Of a stretch of 6,952 nucleotides of DNA, positions 1-6,429 are shown piece by piece (within the stretch, counting starts at the first letter, position 1; each line of letters starts with the position of its first letter). The stretch is from the NCBI GenBank assembly GCA_038062165.1, contig JBBTXQ010000011.1, positions 1 to 6,952 on the forward strand. The letters run 5' to 3'. The translations under genes and the position numbers were made by a program. Under the pieces are notes generated by a model that saw nothing but the letters and a program-made list of their open reading frames with translations, searched no databases and was not told the origin of the DNA. The stretch comes from DATDSR01 sp038062165. GTDB lineage: Bacteria > Patescibacteriota > Minisyncoccia > Phycocordibacterales > DATDSR01.

Positions 1-630
1 AGGATCACCGCCGCCATATACAGATTGACCGACTTCTGGGACATGGAAGAACCAGCAAGGTTTGAGTTAAGAAAACAAGCAAATAAGCTCTTAGATGCGA
101 TATTGTCTTTTACGGGATCACTTGAGACCAGGCCAGCACTCACAATAAAGGACATAACAGACAGACAAGTGGCTTTGCAGTCCTTTTTCACTGTCCTTAA
201 TCTCGGTGAGCAGATATCTAGGACAAACTATGAGATCATAAAGGACGAGCTTTTGTCTCTTATGATACTTGTGGAAAAGTATTTTGCAGTTCGTTTTGGC
301 TATCTAGTTTCAATCAGTGATTTTTTGAAAAGTGCCGAAATTGATAAATTTGTACTGCGAAGTTCGGCTTTGCATGGGCAAATAGTAGATGGTAAGATTC
401 CAGCAAATAACACTGGTAGTAGTATTGTAAACAATACTGATAGAAAGTCTCAGATACTCAATTTCGTAAGGAAGAATGGCCCTTCAAGTATAAGAGATAT
501 AGCCGTAATGGTTAAGGGTTGTAGCGAGAAAACAATTCAAAGAGAGCTTATTACACTCATTAATTCAGGTTTATTAAAGAGAGAGGGGGAACGGCGCTGG
601 AGTAAGTATTTTGCCATTGGCCCGTTATAA
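1..630 (+). CDS. Winged-helix DNA-binding protein, 5' end cut by the window edge
   Basis: The frame is open from base 1, so the gene begins upstream. A TTG at 25 and an ATG at 43 are possible starts, but the codons before them read RITAAIYRLTDFW, which continues naturally into the protein. I recall such an N-terminal pattern (R-[IV]-x-x-A-[IL]-Y-x-[VL]-T-[DS]) from small Parcubacteria helix-turn-helix proteins, where only about 10-20 residues would be missing. The first two thirds are helical and of unknown function. Bases 442 to about 620 encode a winged helix of DeoR-like type: a first helix (SQILNFVRKNG), a helix-turn-helix (IRDIAVMVKGCSEKTIQREL) and a basic wing (KREGERRWSKYF). The protein probably binds DNA in the cytoplasm; its target is unknown. 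It lies 278 bp upstream of the surface-protein gene in the same direction, and that gap holds palindromic sites. A regulatory link is possible but not shown. No ligand-binding domain is recognisable. Confidence 0.8.
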   Translation, partial: RITAAIYRLTDFWDMEEPARFELRKQANKLLDAILSFTGSLETRPALTIKDITDRQVALQSFFTVLNLGEQISRTNYEIIKDELLSLMILVEKYFAVRFGYLVSISDFLKSAEIDKFVLRSSALHGQIVDGKIPANNTGSSIVNNTDRKSQILNFVRKNGPSSIRDIAVMVKGCSEKTIQRELITLINSGLLKREGERRWSKYFAIGPL

Positions 631-671
631 TATGAGGGATTGACCGGGTGGGGCTATTGTGCTAACTTTAC

Positions 672-721
672 AAGGCCAACAAAAGGGTGGTTATCCACAC
701 AAGATCTTTGTGTCGGGCCTT
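672..721. repeat. Nested inverted repeat in the intergenic gap
   Basis: AAGGCC (672-677) can pair with GGCCTT (716-721), enclosing two smaller hairpins: GTGG/CCAC around TTAT (687-698) and ACACAA/TTGTGT around GATCT (697-713). The two inner hairpins share bases 697-698, so they compete. No T-tract follows the outer stem, so it is a poor intrinsic terminator. It could be a structured 3' end of the upstream mRNA or a protein-binding site. Confidence 0.5.
691..699 (+). promoter_or_regulatory. Single perfect DnaA-box 9-mer
   Basis: TTATCCACA matches the consensus DnaA box TTATNCACA exactly. It lies in the nested inverted repeat and about 33 bp upstream of the best TATAAT. I see no second copy nearby and no dnaA, dnaN or AT-rich unwinding element, so this is not an origin. 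It may be a regulatory DnaA site or a chance match. Confidence 0.3.
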
Positions 722-731
722 ATGTGTGGCG

Positions 732-750
732 TATAATCAATAGGATTATA
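732..750 (+). promoter_or_regulatory. Candidate promoter -10 TATAAT inside an operator-like palindrome
   Basis: Bases 732-737 are a perfect TATAAT. They form the left half of an inverted repeat, TATAATC (732-738) and GATTATA (744-750), separated by 5 bases. The -35 is weak: TTGTGT at 708-713 with an 18-bp spacer matches only TTG. If used, transcription would start near 744 and give the surface-protein mRNA a leader of about 165 nt. A palindrome over a -10 box is a common place for a repressor to bind, but no regulator has been shown here. Confidence 0.4.
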
Positions 751-756
751 CCGATT

Positions 757-785
757 TTCGACAATTTTTAGATCTTTGACAATTT
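757..785 (+). repeat. Tandem 11-mer direct repeat, TT(C/T)GACAATTT
   Basis: TTCGACAATTT begins at 757 and TTTGACAATTT at 775, an 18-bp period. The second copy contains a perfect -35 hexamer, TTGACA (776-781), but nothing resembling a -10 box lies 16-18 bp downstream. A further repeat, AGATCTTTG, occurs at 702-710 and 770-778. The sites could be tandem regulator-binding sites or remnants of promoter duplication. Confidence 0.35.
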
Positions 786-823
786 AATAGTACTAACTTC
801 CACTACTTTCATTTAGTTTCAAC

Positions 824-857
824 TTTTCGCCTGCTCGTTTGTATGAGCAAGCGAGAG
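824..857 (+). promoter_or_regulatory. Leader hairpin upstream of the surface-protein gene
   Basis: TGCTC (832-836) pairs with GAGCA (845-849). After a single C/A mismatch the stem continues as CGC/GCG and then four A-T and G-T pairs, ending at 824 and 857. That makes about 12 pairs around an 8-base loop. No T-tract follows, so it is not a terminator. Its place 52 bases before the start codon suits a mRNA-stabilising or translation-modulating leader element, but the function is inferred. Confidence 0.45.
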
Positions 858-865
858 TAATTATT

Positions 866-899
866 GGGATGATTATTAAGTTAAGGGATTATTATTAAA
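866..899 (+). repeat. Imperfect 15-bp direct repeat just before the surface-protein start
   Basis: GGGATGATTATTAAG (866-880) and GGGATTATTATTAAA (885-899) match at 13 of 15 bases with a 19-bp period. The purine run AAGGG at 883-887 lies about 21 bases before the ATG at 909, too far for a normal Shine-Dalgarno site. The start is therefore preceded only by an unstructured A/T-rich stretch. Confidence 0.4.
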
Positions 900-908
900 A
901 ATCAGAAT

Positions 909-3900
909 ATGAAATCATACCTCCAAAGTGGGGTTGTCAAGATCGCGAGTGTTGCTATTGGTGTATCTATGCTCTTGAGCATAGCCTCGCCAGTCTCGGC
1001 CGCGACAATCGACGAACTGTTGGCTCAAATCGCAGTTCTACAGGCTCAACTACTTGCTATGCAAAGCAGTAGTTCAACCTCGATGTCTTGCAACTTCACA
1101 ACTAACCTCTCCATGGGCACGACCCATTCCGAGGCTAAAATGGTCCAGCAATTCTTGAACACTCATGGTGCTCAAGTAGCCGCAAGCGGCGCTGGGAGCC
1201 CAGGCAACGAGACAATGTACTTTGGTAGCCTTACTAAGGCCGCCGTCGTACGATGGCAGAATGCCAATGCCGCTTCAGTATTAACACCTGCGGGCCTATC
1301 TTCAGGCACAGGTTTCTGGGGCGCATTCTCGCGTGCTTACGCCAATAGCCAATGCACAACCACAACCACAACCACCACAACTACCACTACTACTACAACT
1401 GGTGGAACAGCAGTGGTGACAGCGGCCGCTCAACCAGCTAACGGTCTTGCTCCAGAGTCAGCCGCTCGTATTCCCTTCACCAAGTTCACAGTTACAGCCG
1501 GCGCTGCCGCTGTTACTCTCAATTCGGTTGAGGTAGAACGCACCGGACTTGCTGACGACGACGCTTTTGATAGCGTTGTTCTGCTCGATCAAAATGGAGT
1601 ACAGATCGGCATTTCCAAGACGCTCAACTCCAATCACCGCACAACAGTGGGTGAGCCAATCGTCATTCCTGCCGGTACTTCCCAGACCTTCACTATCGGT
1701 GCCAACATGGTGGCTGATAACAGCACTAATGCTGGTCAGGTAGGCTCGTTCTCTGTTGTTGGTCTTAACACCAATGGCACTGTTTCGGGATCCTTCCCAA
1801 TCACTGGCGCAAGTCACACCATCAACTCGACTCTCGATATCGGTTCTGTGTCAATCAACACCAGTGGCTTGGTCAACACCTCGGCCACGATTGATATCGG
1901 TGAAGCGGATATTGTTCACGCCGGTATCCGCCTGACGGCCGGATCAGCCGAGAATATTCGCATCTGGTCAATCCGTTGGAATCAGGCCGGATCAGCCGCT
2001 CCTTCGGACATGTCTAATGTCATGGTCAAGGTTGACGGCACCAGTTATCCGACAACAGTTTCTTCCGATGGCAAGTACTTCACTGCCGCTTTCGGTTCTG
2101 GAATTGTGGTTGCCAAGGGTAACACCGCCGAAATCACAATCTCGGGTACGCCCCTCGGCGGACCTAACCGCACCATCAGGTTTGACCTCTACAAGAGAGT
2201 AGACGTAGCCATCACTGGCGAACTCTTCGGCTATGGCATCACCCCTCCAGCCGGTTCCGGCACAGCCGCCGCTACCACGCAGGAGTTCACAGCCGGTACG
2301 CCTTGGTACGACGGTATAACCAAAACCATTCAGGCTGGCACCGTAACTACAATCTCAAGGTCTAACGCGGTTCCCGCCCAGAACATTGCCGAGAACGTTT
2401 CCGATCAGCCTCTTGGCGCCTTCGAAATTGACGTCAAGGGCGAACCTATCAGCGTTCAATCATCCATCTTCATGTTCTCCGTGTTTGGCGCCGCTGGTGG
2501 TGATTCGGCCGACATTGATAACGTAAGTTTGGTTAACTTGACCACAGGTCAGACTGTGGCTGGTCCTAAAGACGTTACAGCCGGCGCTACCACAGCCACA
2601 GGTACCATTACCTTCACGGATACGGTTACGTACCCAACAGGTAAGAATACATACGTTCTTCGTGGCAAGCTCGGCACTGACTTCAACGAGGATCAAACCA
2701 TTATCGCTTCCACCACGCCATCACTTGGCTGGACAAGCGTCACTGGTCAGACCACGGGCAACACCATCACCCTTACCAACGGCTTGGTGGCGATGAACAC
2801 CATGACCGTTAAGGTGGCTACGGCCACTGTGGCGGTCAACTCGTCAATTGCTTCGCAGAACGTTGTGGTTGGCACAACTAACCTTACGACTGTTAAGCTA
2901 GATCTTGACGCCACTGCCTCCGGTGAAGATGTCCGCCTCAATAGCTTCGAGATTACTCTTGATACCCCGACAGAAACCGGTGGCGACAGCTTGCCTACCA
3001 ACTGTTTCGCTTACTCTGCGGCTGGCACACGCCTCAACTCAAGCGCGGTCAACCCCACAGAAGCTGAACAGACCTTCACTCTGACCACAGCTCTTATCTT
3101 GAAGAAGGGGGCGATTGAAACTATCAGTATTAAGTGTGATATTCCATCTGGCCTTACTGCTGATAACTCCTTCCGCTGGACGCTCACCGGCGGCACTAAC
3201 ACCTGGACAGGTGTTGGATCTACATCCGGCCAGAGCGTAACAGTGGGAGTTAAGGCCAACGGTAACGGTGCTACCTGGACATACAAAGGTGCAGGTACAT
3301 TCACAGTAGTGCGTGACGCTTCCAGCCCTTCGTACACAGTTGTACGTGCTGGTCAGAACAATGTTACGGTCGGTGTGCTTAGGTTCACCGGCACTAATGA
3401 GGAACAGAAACTCACAAGACTGGGTGTACAGCTCACCAACACAGCCTCATCCTCAAACGCCACCGCCATTGGTATCTCGCTCTGGGATGGCGCCACTAAA
3501 GTTGGTTCTGGCCTATTCTCGGGTTCAGCTACTACCGCGACCATCAATCTTGATGGCACATTCACCATTCCTAAGGACGGCACCAAGCTCATGACCGTGA
3601 AGGCAGATATTGCCAATATTGGCGTGAGTGAGTCCGGTGTCCAAGGCGCCTTGGTAGCCATTGACTACGATGGTGGCAGTGCCGACAACGAGACTCTTGG
3701 TACGATGTCTGGCACAACTATTGAAGATTCAAGCTCTTCCGACACAGCCGTCGAGGGTATCCGAGTCTTCAAGAGCGTGCCGACCTTCGCCCGTCTCGCT
3801 GTTCCAAGCTCAGTATTGGTCTCTGGTACAACCATGGATCTATACCGCTTCAGCATCTCGGCGGCTCCCTCTAACGGTAACGGCATAGGCATCTACAAGT

Positions 3901-4409
3901 TCACCATCAATGTGGCTACATCCTCGACGCCTACGTCGGCGAGCACCACCTTGACCAACTTGAAGGTCATGGCCTACACCGATTCGGGTTTCAGCTCGCC
4001 AGTATCAGGTTTCTCGCCTCCGGGTCAACTCAATGACACTACTGCCAACTTCGGCTCGAGCACCAACTTGCTCTTGACAGCCGCTACTGGCAACGAGGAT
4101 GTCTTGCAGATTCCTGCCGGTGGAACCTACTACTTCGCGGTTAAGGCTGACGTGACCCTAACGGGCGCCATTACGGCCGGTACCATCGTAACCTTCATTG
4201 AAGGTGATAATGCCTACACTGCCCTACCAGATCTGATGAGTACCACTACTCGTCTCAATGATGGTAGTAGCTTGAATGCTTCCAACAACTTCCTCTGGTC
4301 GCCGAACGCCACTACGACTTCGGCCACAACCACTCCGGATTGGACCAACGGCTACCTGATCCCAGGTCTGCCCACAGCCGGTATGGACGCAACCACGATC
4401 TCTAAGTAA
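909..4409 (+). CDS. Secreted S-layer-like surface protein with peptidoglycan-binding-like domain
   Basis: Likely the main cell-surface coat protein. A signal peptide spans residues 1-31 (basic start, hydrophobic core, cut near SPVSA). A short coiled coil (33-52) follows. A peptidoglycan-binding-like domain (about 62-147) carries YFGSLTKAAVVRWQ at 104-117 and FWGAFSRAY at 136-144, flanked by Cys61 and Cys149. Next come 15 consecutive Thr (150-164), then about six Thr/Ser/Gly-rich beta-sandwich units beginning near 165, 309, 478, 633, 799 and 951. Only two other Cys occur (699, 743), close together in unit four, so both pairs could form disulfides. The tail has FLWSPN (1128-1133) and DWTNGY (1144-1149), which I recall at the ends of Parcubacteria surface proteins. 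No transmembrane helix or LPXTG follows, so anchoring probably uses the N-terminal domain or the tail. Unit boundaries are rough. C-rich codons unlike the neighbours suggest high expression. No enzymatic motif is seen. Confidence 0.85.
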   Translation: MKSYLQSGVVKIASVAIGVSMLLSIASPVSAATIDELLAQIAVLQAQLLAMQSSSSTSMSCNFTTNLSMGTTHSEAKMVQQFLNTHGAQVAASGAGSPGNETMYFGSLTKAAVVRWQNANAASVLTPAGLSSGTGFWGAFSRAYANSQCTTTTTTTTTTTTTTTGGTAVVTAAAQPANGLAPESAARIPFTKFTVTAGAAAVTLNSVEVERTGLADDDAFDSVVLLDQNGVQIGISKTLNSNHRTTVGEPIVIPAGTSQTFTIGANMVADNSTNAGQVGSFSVVGLNTNGTVSGSFPITGASHTINSTLDIGSVSINTSGLVNTSATIDIGEADIVHAGIRLTAGSAENIRIWSIRWNQAGSAAPSDMSNVMVKVDGTSYPTTVSSDGKYFTAAFGSGIVVAKGNTAEITISGTPLGGPNRTIRFDLYKRVDVAITGELFGYGITPPAGSGTAAATTQEFTAGTPWYDGITKTIQAGTVTTISRSNAVPAQNIAENVSDQPLGAFEIDVKGEPISVQSSIFMFSVFGAAGGDSADIDNVSLVNLTTGQTVAGPKDVTAGATTATGTITFTDTVTYPTGKNTYVLRGKLGTDFNEDQTIIASTTPSLGWTSVTGQTTGNTITLTNGLVAMNTMTVKVATATVAVNSSIASQNVVVGTTNLTTVKLDLDATASGEDVRLNSFEITLDTPTETGGDSLPTNCFAYSAAGTRLNSSAVNPTEAEQTFTLTTALILKKGAIETISIKCDIPSGLTADNSFRWTLTGGTNTWTGVGSTSGQSVTVGVKANGNGATWTYKGAGTFTVVRDASSPSYTVVRAGQNNVTVGVLRFTGTNEEQKLTRLGVQLTNTASSSNATAIGISLWDGATKVGSGLFSGSATTATINLDGTFTIPKDGTKLMTVKADIANIGVSESGVQGALVAIDYDGGSADNETLGTMSGTTIEDSSSSDTAVEGIRVFKSVPTFARLAVPSSVLVSGTTMDLYRFSISAAPSNGNGIGIYKFTINVATSSTPTSASTTLTNLKVMAYTDSGFSSPVSGFSPPGQLNDTTANFGSSTNLLLTAATGNEDVLQIPAGGTYYFAVKADVTLTGAITAGTIVTFIEGDNAYTALPDLMSTTTRLNDGSSLNASNNFLWSPNATTTSATTTPDWTNGYLIPGLPTAGMDATTISK
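1356..1400 (+). repeat. 15-codon Thr tract (linker of the surface protein)
   Basis: Fifteen consecutive ACN codons encode residues 150-164, between the peptidoglycan-binding-like domain and the beta-sandwich units. ACA, ACC and ACT are mixed irregularly, so the run is not a simple triplet microsatellite, although the ACAACC unit repeats three times at its start. Such tracts are typical flexible and O-glycosylated linkers; glycosylation here is inference. Confidence 0.8.
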
Positions 4410-4424
4410 GCATTATAAAAGTCG

Positions 4425-4459
4425 AACAAAAACCCTCCCTTTTCGGGAGGGTTTTTGTT
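4425..4459 (+). terminator. Intrinsic terminator of the surface-protein gene
   Basis: A perfect 15-bp inverted repeat (4425-4439 with 4445-4459) has a 5-base loop, TTTTC. The GC-rich core is CCCTCCC/GGGAGGG, followed by TTTTTGTT; because an A-tract precedes the stem it would also work on the other strand. It begins 15 bases after the stop codon and ends 11 bases before the next start codon. Confidence 0.93.
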
Positions 4460-4464
4460 ATACT
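4456..4464 (+). promoter_or_regulatory. Extended -10 promoter overlapping the terminator, predicted leaderless
   Basis: TGTTATACT fits the extended -10 consensus TGnTATAAT with one mismatch. It overlaps the last bases of the terminator T-tract. No -35 is recognisable at 4436-4441, as is usual for extended -10 promoters. Transcription would start 6-8 bases downstream, at about 4470-4472, which is the ATG at 4471. No Shine-Dalgarno sequence precedes that ATG. Confidence 0.55.
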
Positions 4465-4470
4465 ATCCTC

Positions 4471-5169
4471 ATGACTAACAAAAATACCATAATTATAATT
4501 ATTGTTTTAGTATTATTAGGAGCGGGATACTACGCGTACACTAATCGCGAGCATCCACCTTTCATGCCCACTAGTTCGCAGAAAATTGAGAATGACGGAG
4601 TAGCTGTGGGTGTTGAGAGTACGGGCGACTTCGAAATAAAAAACATTCCCATTGCTACTCCTACAATCGCAAGCAAGGGTCAGGAATTACCACCCCCTCC
4701 CGAGTATCGTCGCACATTCACATACCCTGTTTACTTTAATGCCGAGGCCCGTGCCATCACAGACAAGAATATAGCCGATCAGCAAAAGGCGATAGACAAA
4801 AATAAAACTGATCTTAATGCCTGGATCGAACTGGGTAATCTGTACAATCTCGTACAAGATTACGATGGAGCAAGAATCATGTGGGAATACGCCACAAAAT
4901 TGAATCCTGATTATTTTATCCCTTACGCCAATCTCGGCAATCTCTACATGTCTGATTTGCGGGATTACGTTAAGTCTGAAACTAACTTCAAGTTGGCTCT
5001 CGAAGCTGACCCTAGTCAAATTCTCGTTTACCGCTCGCTCTATGAGGTATATAGATATGGATTCAATGATGATGTGCGTGCTAGAGCCATTCTCCAAGCA
5101 GGTATAAATGCTAATCCGGGCAAATCATCTGATCTGCAATACTTATTGGATCATTATAATGAGCAATAA
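4471..5169 (+). CDS. Membrane-anchored TPR protein
   Basis: A 232-residue protein. After a short MTNKN start, residues 6-23 are a run of Ile, Val and Leu forming one transmembrane helix, uncleaved as far as can be seen and with no lipobox Cys. A Pro-rich, low-complexity stalk follows (about 24-90), including PPPP at 74-77. Three tetratricopeptide repeats follow at about 113-146, 147-181 and 182-216, with the usual pattern W-x-x-L-G-x-L-Y ... Y-x-x-A ... A-x-x-L-x-P; the third is degenerate. TPRs bind protein partners, so this is probably a scaffold at the membrane, with the repeats outside the cytoplasm if the anchor is N-in. The chosen ATG is the only one giving the anchor a short N-terminus. 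Its last 11 bases overlap the NDH-2 gene, implying co-expression. No more specific family is recognised. Confidence 0.82.
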   Translation: MTNKNTIIIIIVLVLLGAGYYAYTNREHPPFMPTSSQKIENDGVAVGVESTGDFEIKNIPIATPTIASKGQELPPPPEYRRTFTYPVYFNAEARAITDKNIADQQKAIDKNKTDLNAWIELGNLYNLVQDYDGARIMWEYATKLNPDYFIPYANLGNLYMSDLRDYVKSETNFKLALEADPSQILVYRSLYEVYRYGFNDDVRARAILQAGINANPGKSSDLQYLLDHYNEQ

Positions 5170-6403
5170 GACAAAGATTCTCGTTTTGGGAGCCGGTTAC
5201 GGCGGTGTTTACACTTTCAAGCACCTGCACAAGCATTTCAAGAATAATCCAAATATTGCGCTCAAGCTTGTTAGCAAAACAAACTATTTTGTTTCCACGC
5301 CATTTTTACACGAAGTGGCTACGGGCAATATAGATCCGGAGCATGTGGCCGAGCCATTACGTAAAATATTTCCAGGGACTGAAGAGTTTGAGTTAGCTGA
5401 AGTTAAATCTATTTCACTCAAAGATAAAAAAGTATCTACCGGCGCCGGCGCTCTTAGTTACGATTATTTAGTGATGGCATTGGGAGCCGAGACTAATTAT
5501 AGGAATACTAAAGGGGCACGCGAACATACCCTCACTCTCAAAACTCTCGAAGATGCGATCAAGCTCAAGAATCACTTTATCGCTACATTTGATCAAGCGG
5601 CTAACTTAACAAATGAAAATGAAATTAAAAAAAAGTTGCGATTTGTGGTAATTGGCGGGGGAGCAACCGGAGTAGAACTAGCTACTGAAATGTCTGATTT
5701 TTTTTATGATTCACTTGGGCCTTATTACACGAAAAAATTTGTAGAGCACATAGAGATTATCTTGGTGCACGCGGGTGACGATTTGTTGCCAAATTTTAGC
5801 CGTTCGATTAGACTCTCGAGCAAAAAAGTTTTGCGTAAAAAAAAGATTGAAATTAAATTCGGTCTGCAAGTCACCGAGGTGCGCCCGGGCTCACTTGTGC
5901 TGAACAACAGCAAAGTAATAGAAGCAAGTACTATAATCTGGACAGCTGGCGTGACTCCAAGTTCTGTCTCGATCGAGCCAGCTCTGGAGCGAGAAAAAGG
6001 ACGCATTGTTGTAAATCAATTTTTTCAAATTCCCCATCACCCAGAAGTTTTTGTTTTAGGCGATCAGGCGGCATTTAGAAATGTGGGGGAAAGCATGGCT
6101 CTACCGATGCTTGCTCAAGTGGCCCACAAACAGGCAGATGGTGTGTCTCTAAATTTGATTAGAACCATAGAGGGCAAGCTTCCAGTTCCTTATACATATA
6201 AACATCTAGGCGATCTAGTTAGTTTAGGTGAATGGGTTGCGGCAGGCGAATTGTTTGGTTTTAAAATTTTCGGCCATCTGGCATGGTTCTTCTGGCGGGG
6301 TGTCTACCTCTCCAAACTCTTATCTCCCACTAAAAAAGTAAAAGTTTTCTTCGACTGGACACTCAATCTCTTCTCTCCCCGCGACATATCCGCCATCGAG
6401 TAA
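5159..6403 (+). CDS. ndh: Type II NADH dehydrogenase (NDH-2), FAD-dependent
   Basis: A 414-residue flavoprotein, normal for bacterial NDH-2, which passes electrons from NADH to membrane quinone without pumping protons. The FAD-binding GAGYGG lies at 11-16, the NADH-binding GGGATGVE at 166-173, a second FAD contact, VLGDQA, at 299-304, and the quinone-site segment AQVAHKQ at 319-325. The usual form is AQxAxQ; here Lys replaces the second Gln and Gln comes next. The C-terminal stretch (about 366-411), rich in Phe, Trp and Lys, resembles the amphipathic membrane anchor of the family. An in-frame ATG at 5108 would add 17 residues before the Rossmann fold; I prefer 5159 because it places the FAD motif at the usual position. 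The start sits inside the end of the TPR gene (11-base overlap, no clear Shine-Dalgarno), suggesting translational coupling. Related ferredoxin- or sulfide-linked oxidoreductases are less likely. Confidence 0.9.
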   Translation: MSNKTKILVLGAGYGGVYTFKHLHKHFKNNPNIALKLVSKTNYFVSTPFLHEVATGNIDPEHVAEPLRKIFPGTEEFELAEVKSISLKDKKVSTGAGALSYDYLVMALGAETNYRNTKGAREHTLTLKTLEDAIKLKNHFIATFDQAANLTNENEIKKKLRFVVIGGGATGVELATEMSDFFYDSLGPYYTKKFVEHIEIILVHAGDDLLPNFSRSIRLSSKKVLRKKKIEIKFGLQVTEVRPGSLVLNNSKVIEASTIIWTAGVTPSSVSIEPALEREKGRIVVNQFFQIPHHPEVFVLGDQAAFRNVGESMALPMLAQVAHKQADGVSLNLIRTIEGKLPVPYTYKHLGDLVSLGEWVAAGELFGFKIFGHLAWFFWRGVYLSKLLSPTKKVKVFFDWTLNLFSPRDISAIE

Positions 6404-6429
6404 ATGTTCGAGCCCCGGCCTCGAACATT
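6403..6429. repeat. 10-bp perfect inverted repeat between convergent genes
   Basis: AATGTTCGAG (6403-6412) and CTCGAACATT (6420-6429) are exact inverted copies around a 7-base loop, CCCCGGC. The repeat begins at the last base of the NDH-2 stop codon and ends inside the transposase stop codon. No T-tract follows on either strand, so it is a weak terminator at best. It could be the right-end hairpin of the IS200-like element or a shared 3' end hairpin for both mRNAs. Confidence 0.65.

Noticed and set aside
25..42. TTG at 25 as the true start of the first gene
   Set aside because: The frame is open upstream to base 1, the upstream codons continue the expected N-terminal pattern, and no Shine-Dalgarno precedes the TTG.
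691..699. DnaA box taken as evidence of a replication origin
   Set aside because: There is only one copy, with no neighbouring boxes, unwinding element or dnaA/dnaN genes.
1356..1400. Thr-codon run considered as a CRISPR-like or microsatellite repeat
   Set aside because: It is in frame, mixes ACA, ACC and ACT irregularly and lacks spacers, so it is a protein linker.
1458..3892. Several open frames of 60-120 codons on both strands inside the surface-protein gene
   Set aside because: They are shadows of a long, compositionally biased coding frame. They show no signal peptide, no recognisable domain and no start signals, while the 1166-codon frame has a clear signal peptide and domain order.
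4687..5097. A 136-codon minus-strand frame opposite the TPR gene
   Set aside because: The plus-strand frame has an intact membrane anchor and three TPRs; the opposing frame has no recognisable features.
5108..5158. Earlier in-frame ATG for NDH-2
   Set aside because: It would add 17 residues (MLIRANHLICNTYWIII) before the FAD-binding fold and overlap the TPR gene by 62 bases. Family members begin a few residues before the fold, which fits 5159.
5155..5160. Perfect TATAAT at the NDH-2 start codon
   Set aside because: Transcription would begin inside the gene near 5167, and no -35 or TG extension is present. It is coding sequence of the TPR gene.
5725..6006. A 93-codon minus-strand frame opposite NDH-2
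   Set aside because: It lies wholly within the well-supported NDH-2 gene and encodes no recognisable motif.
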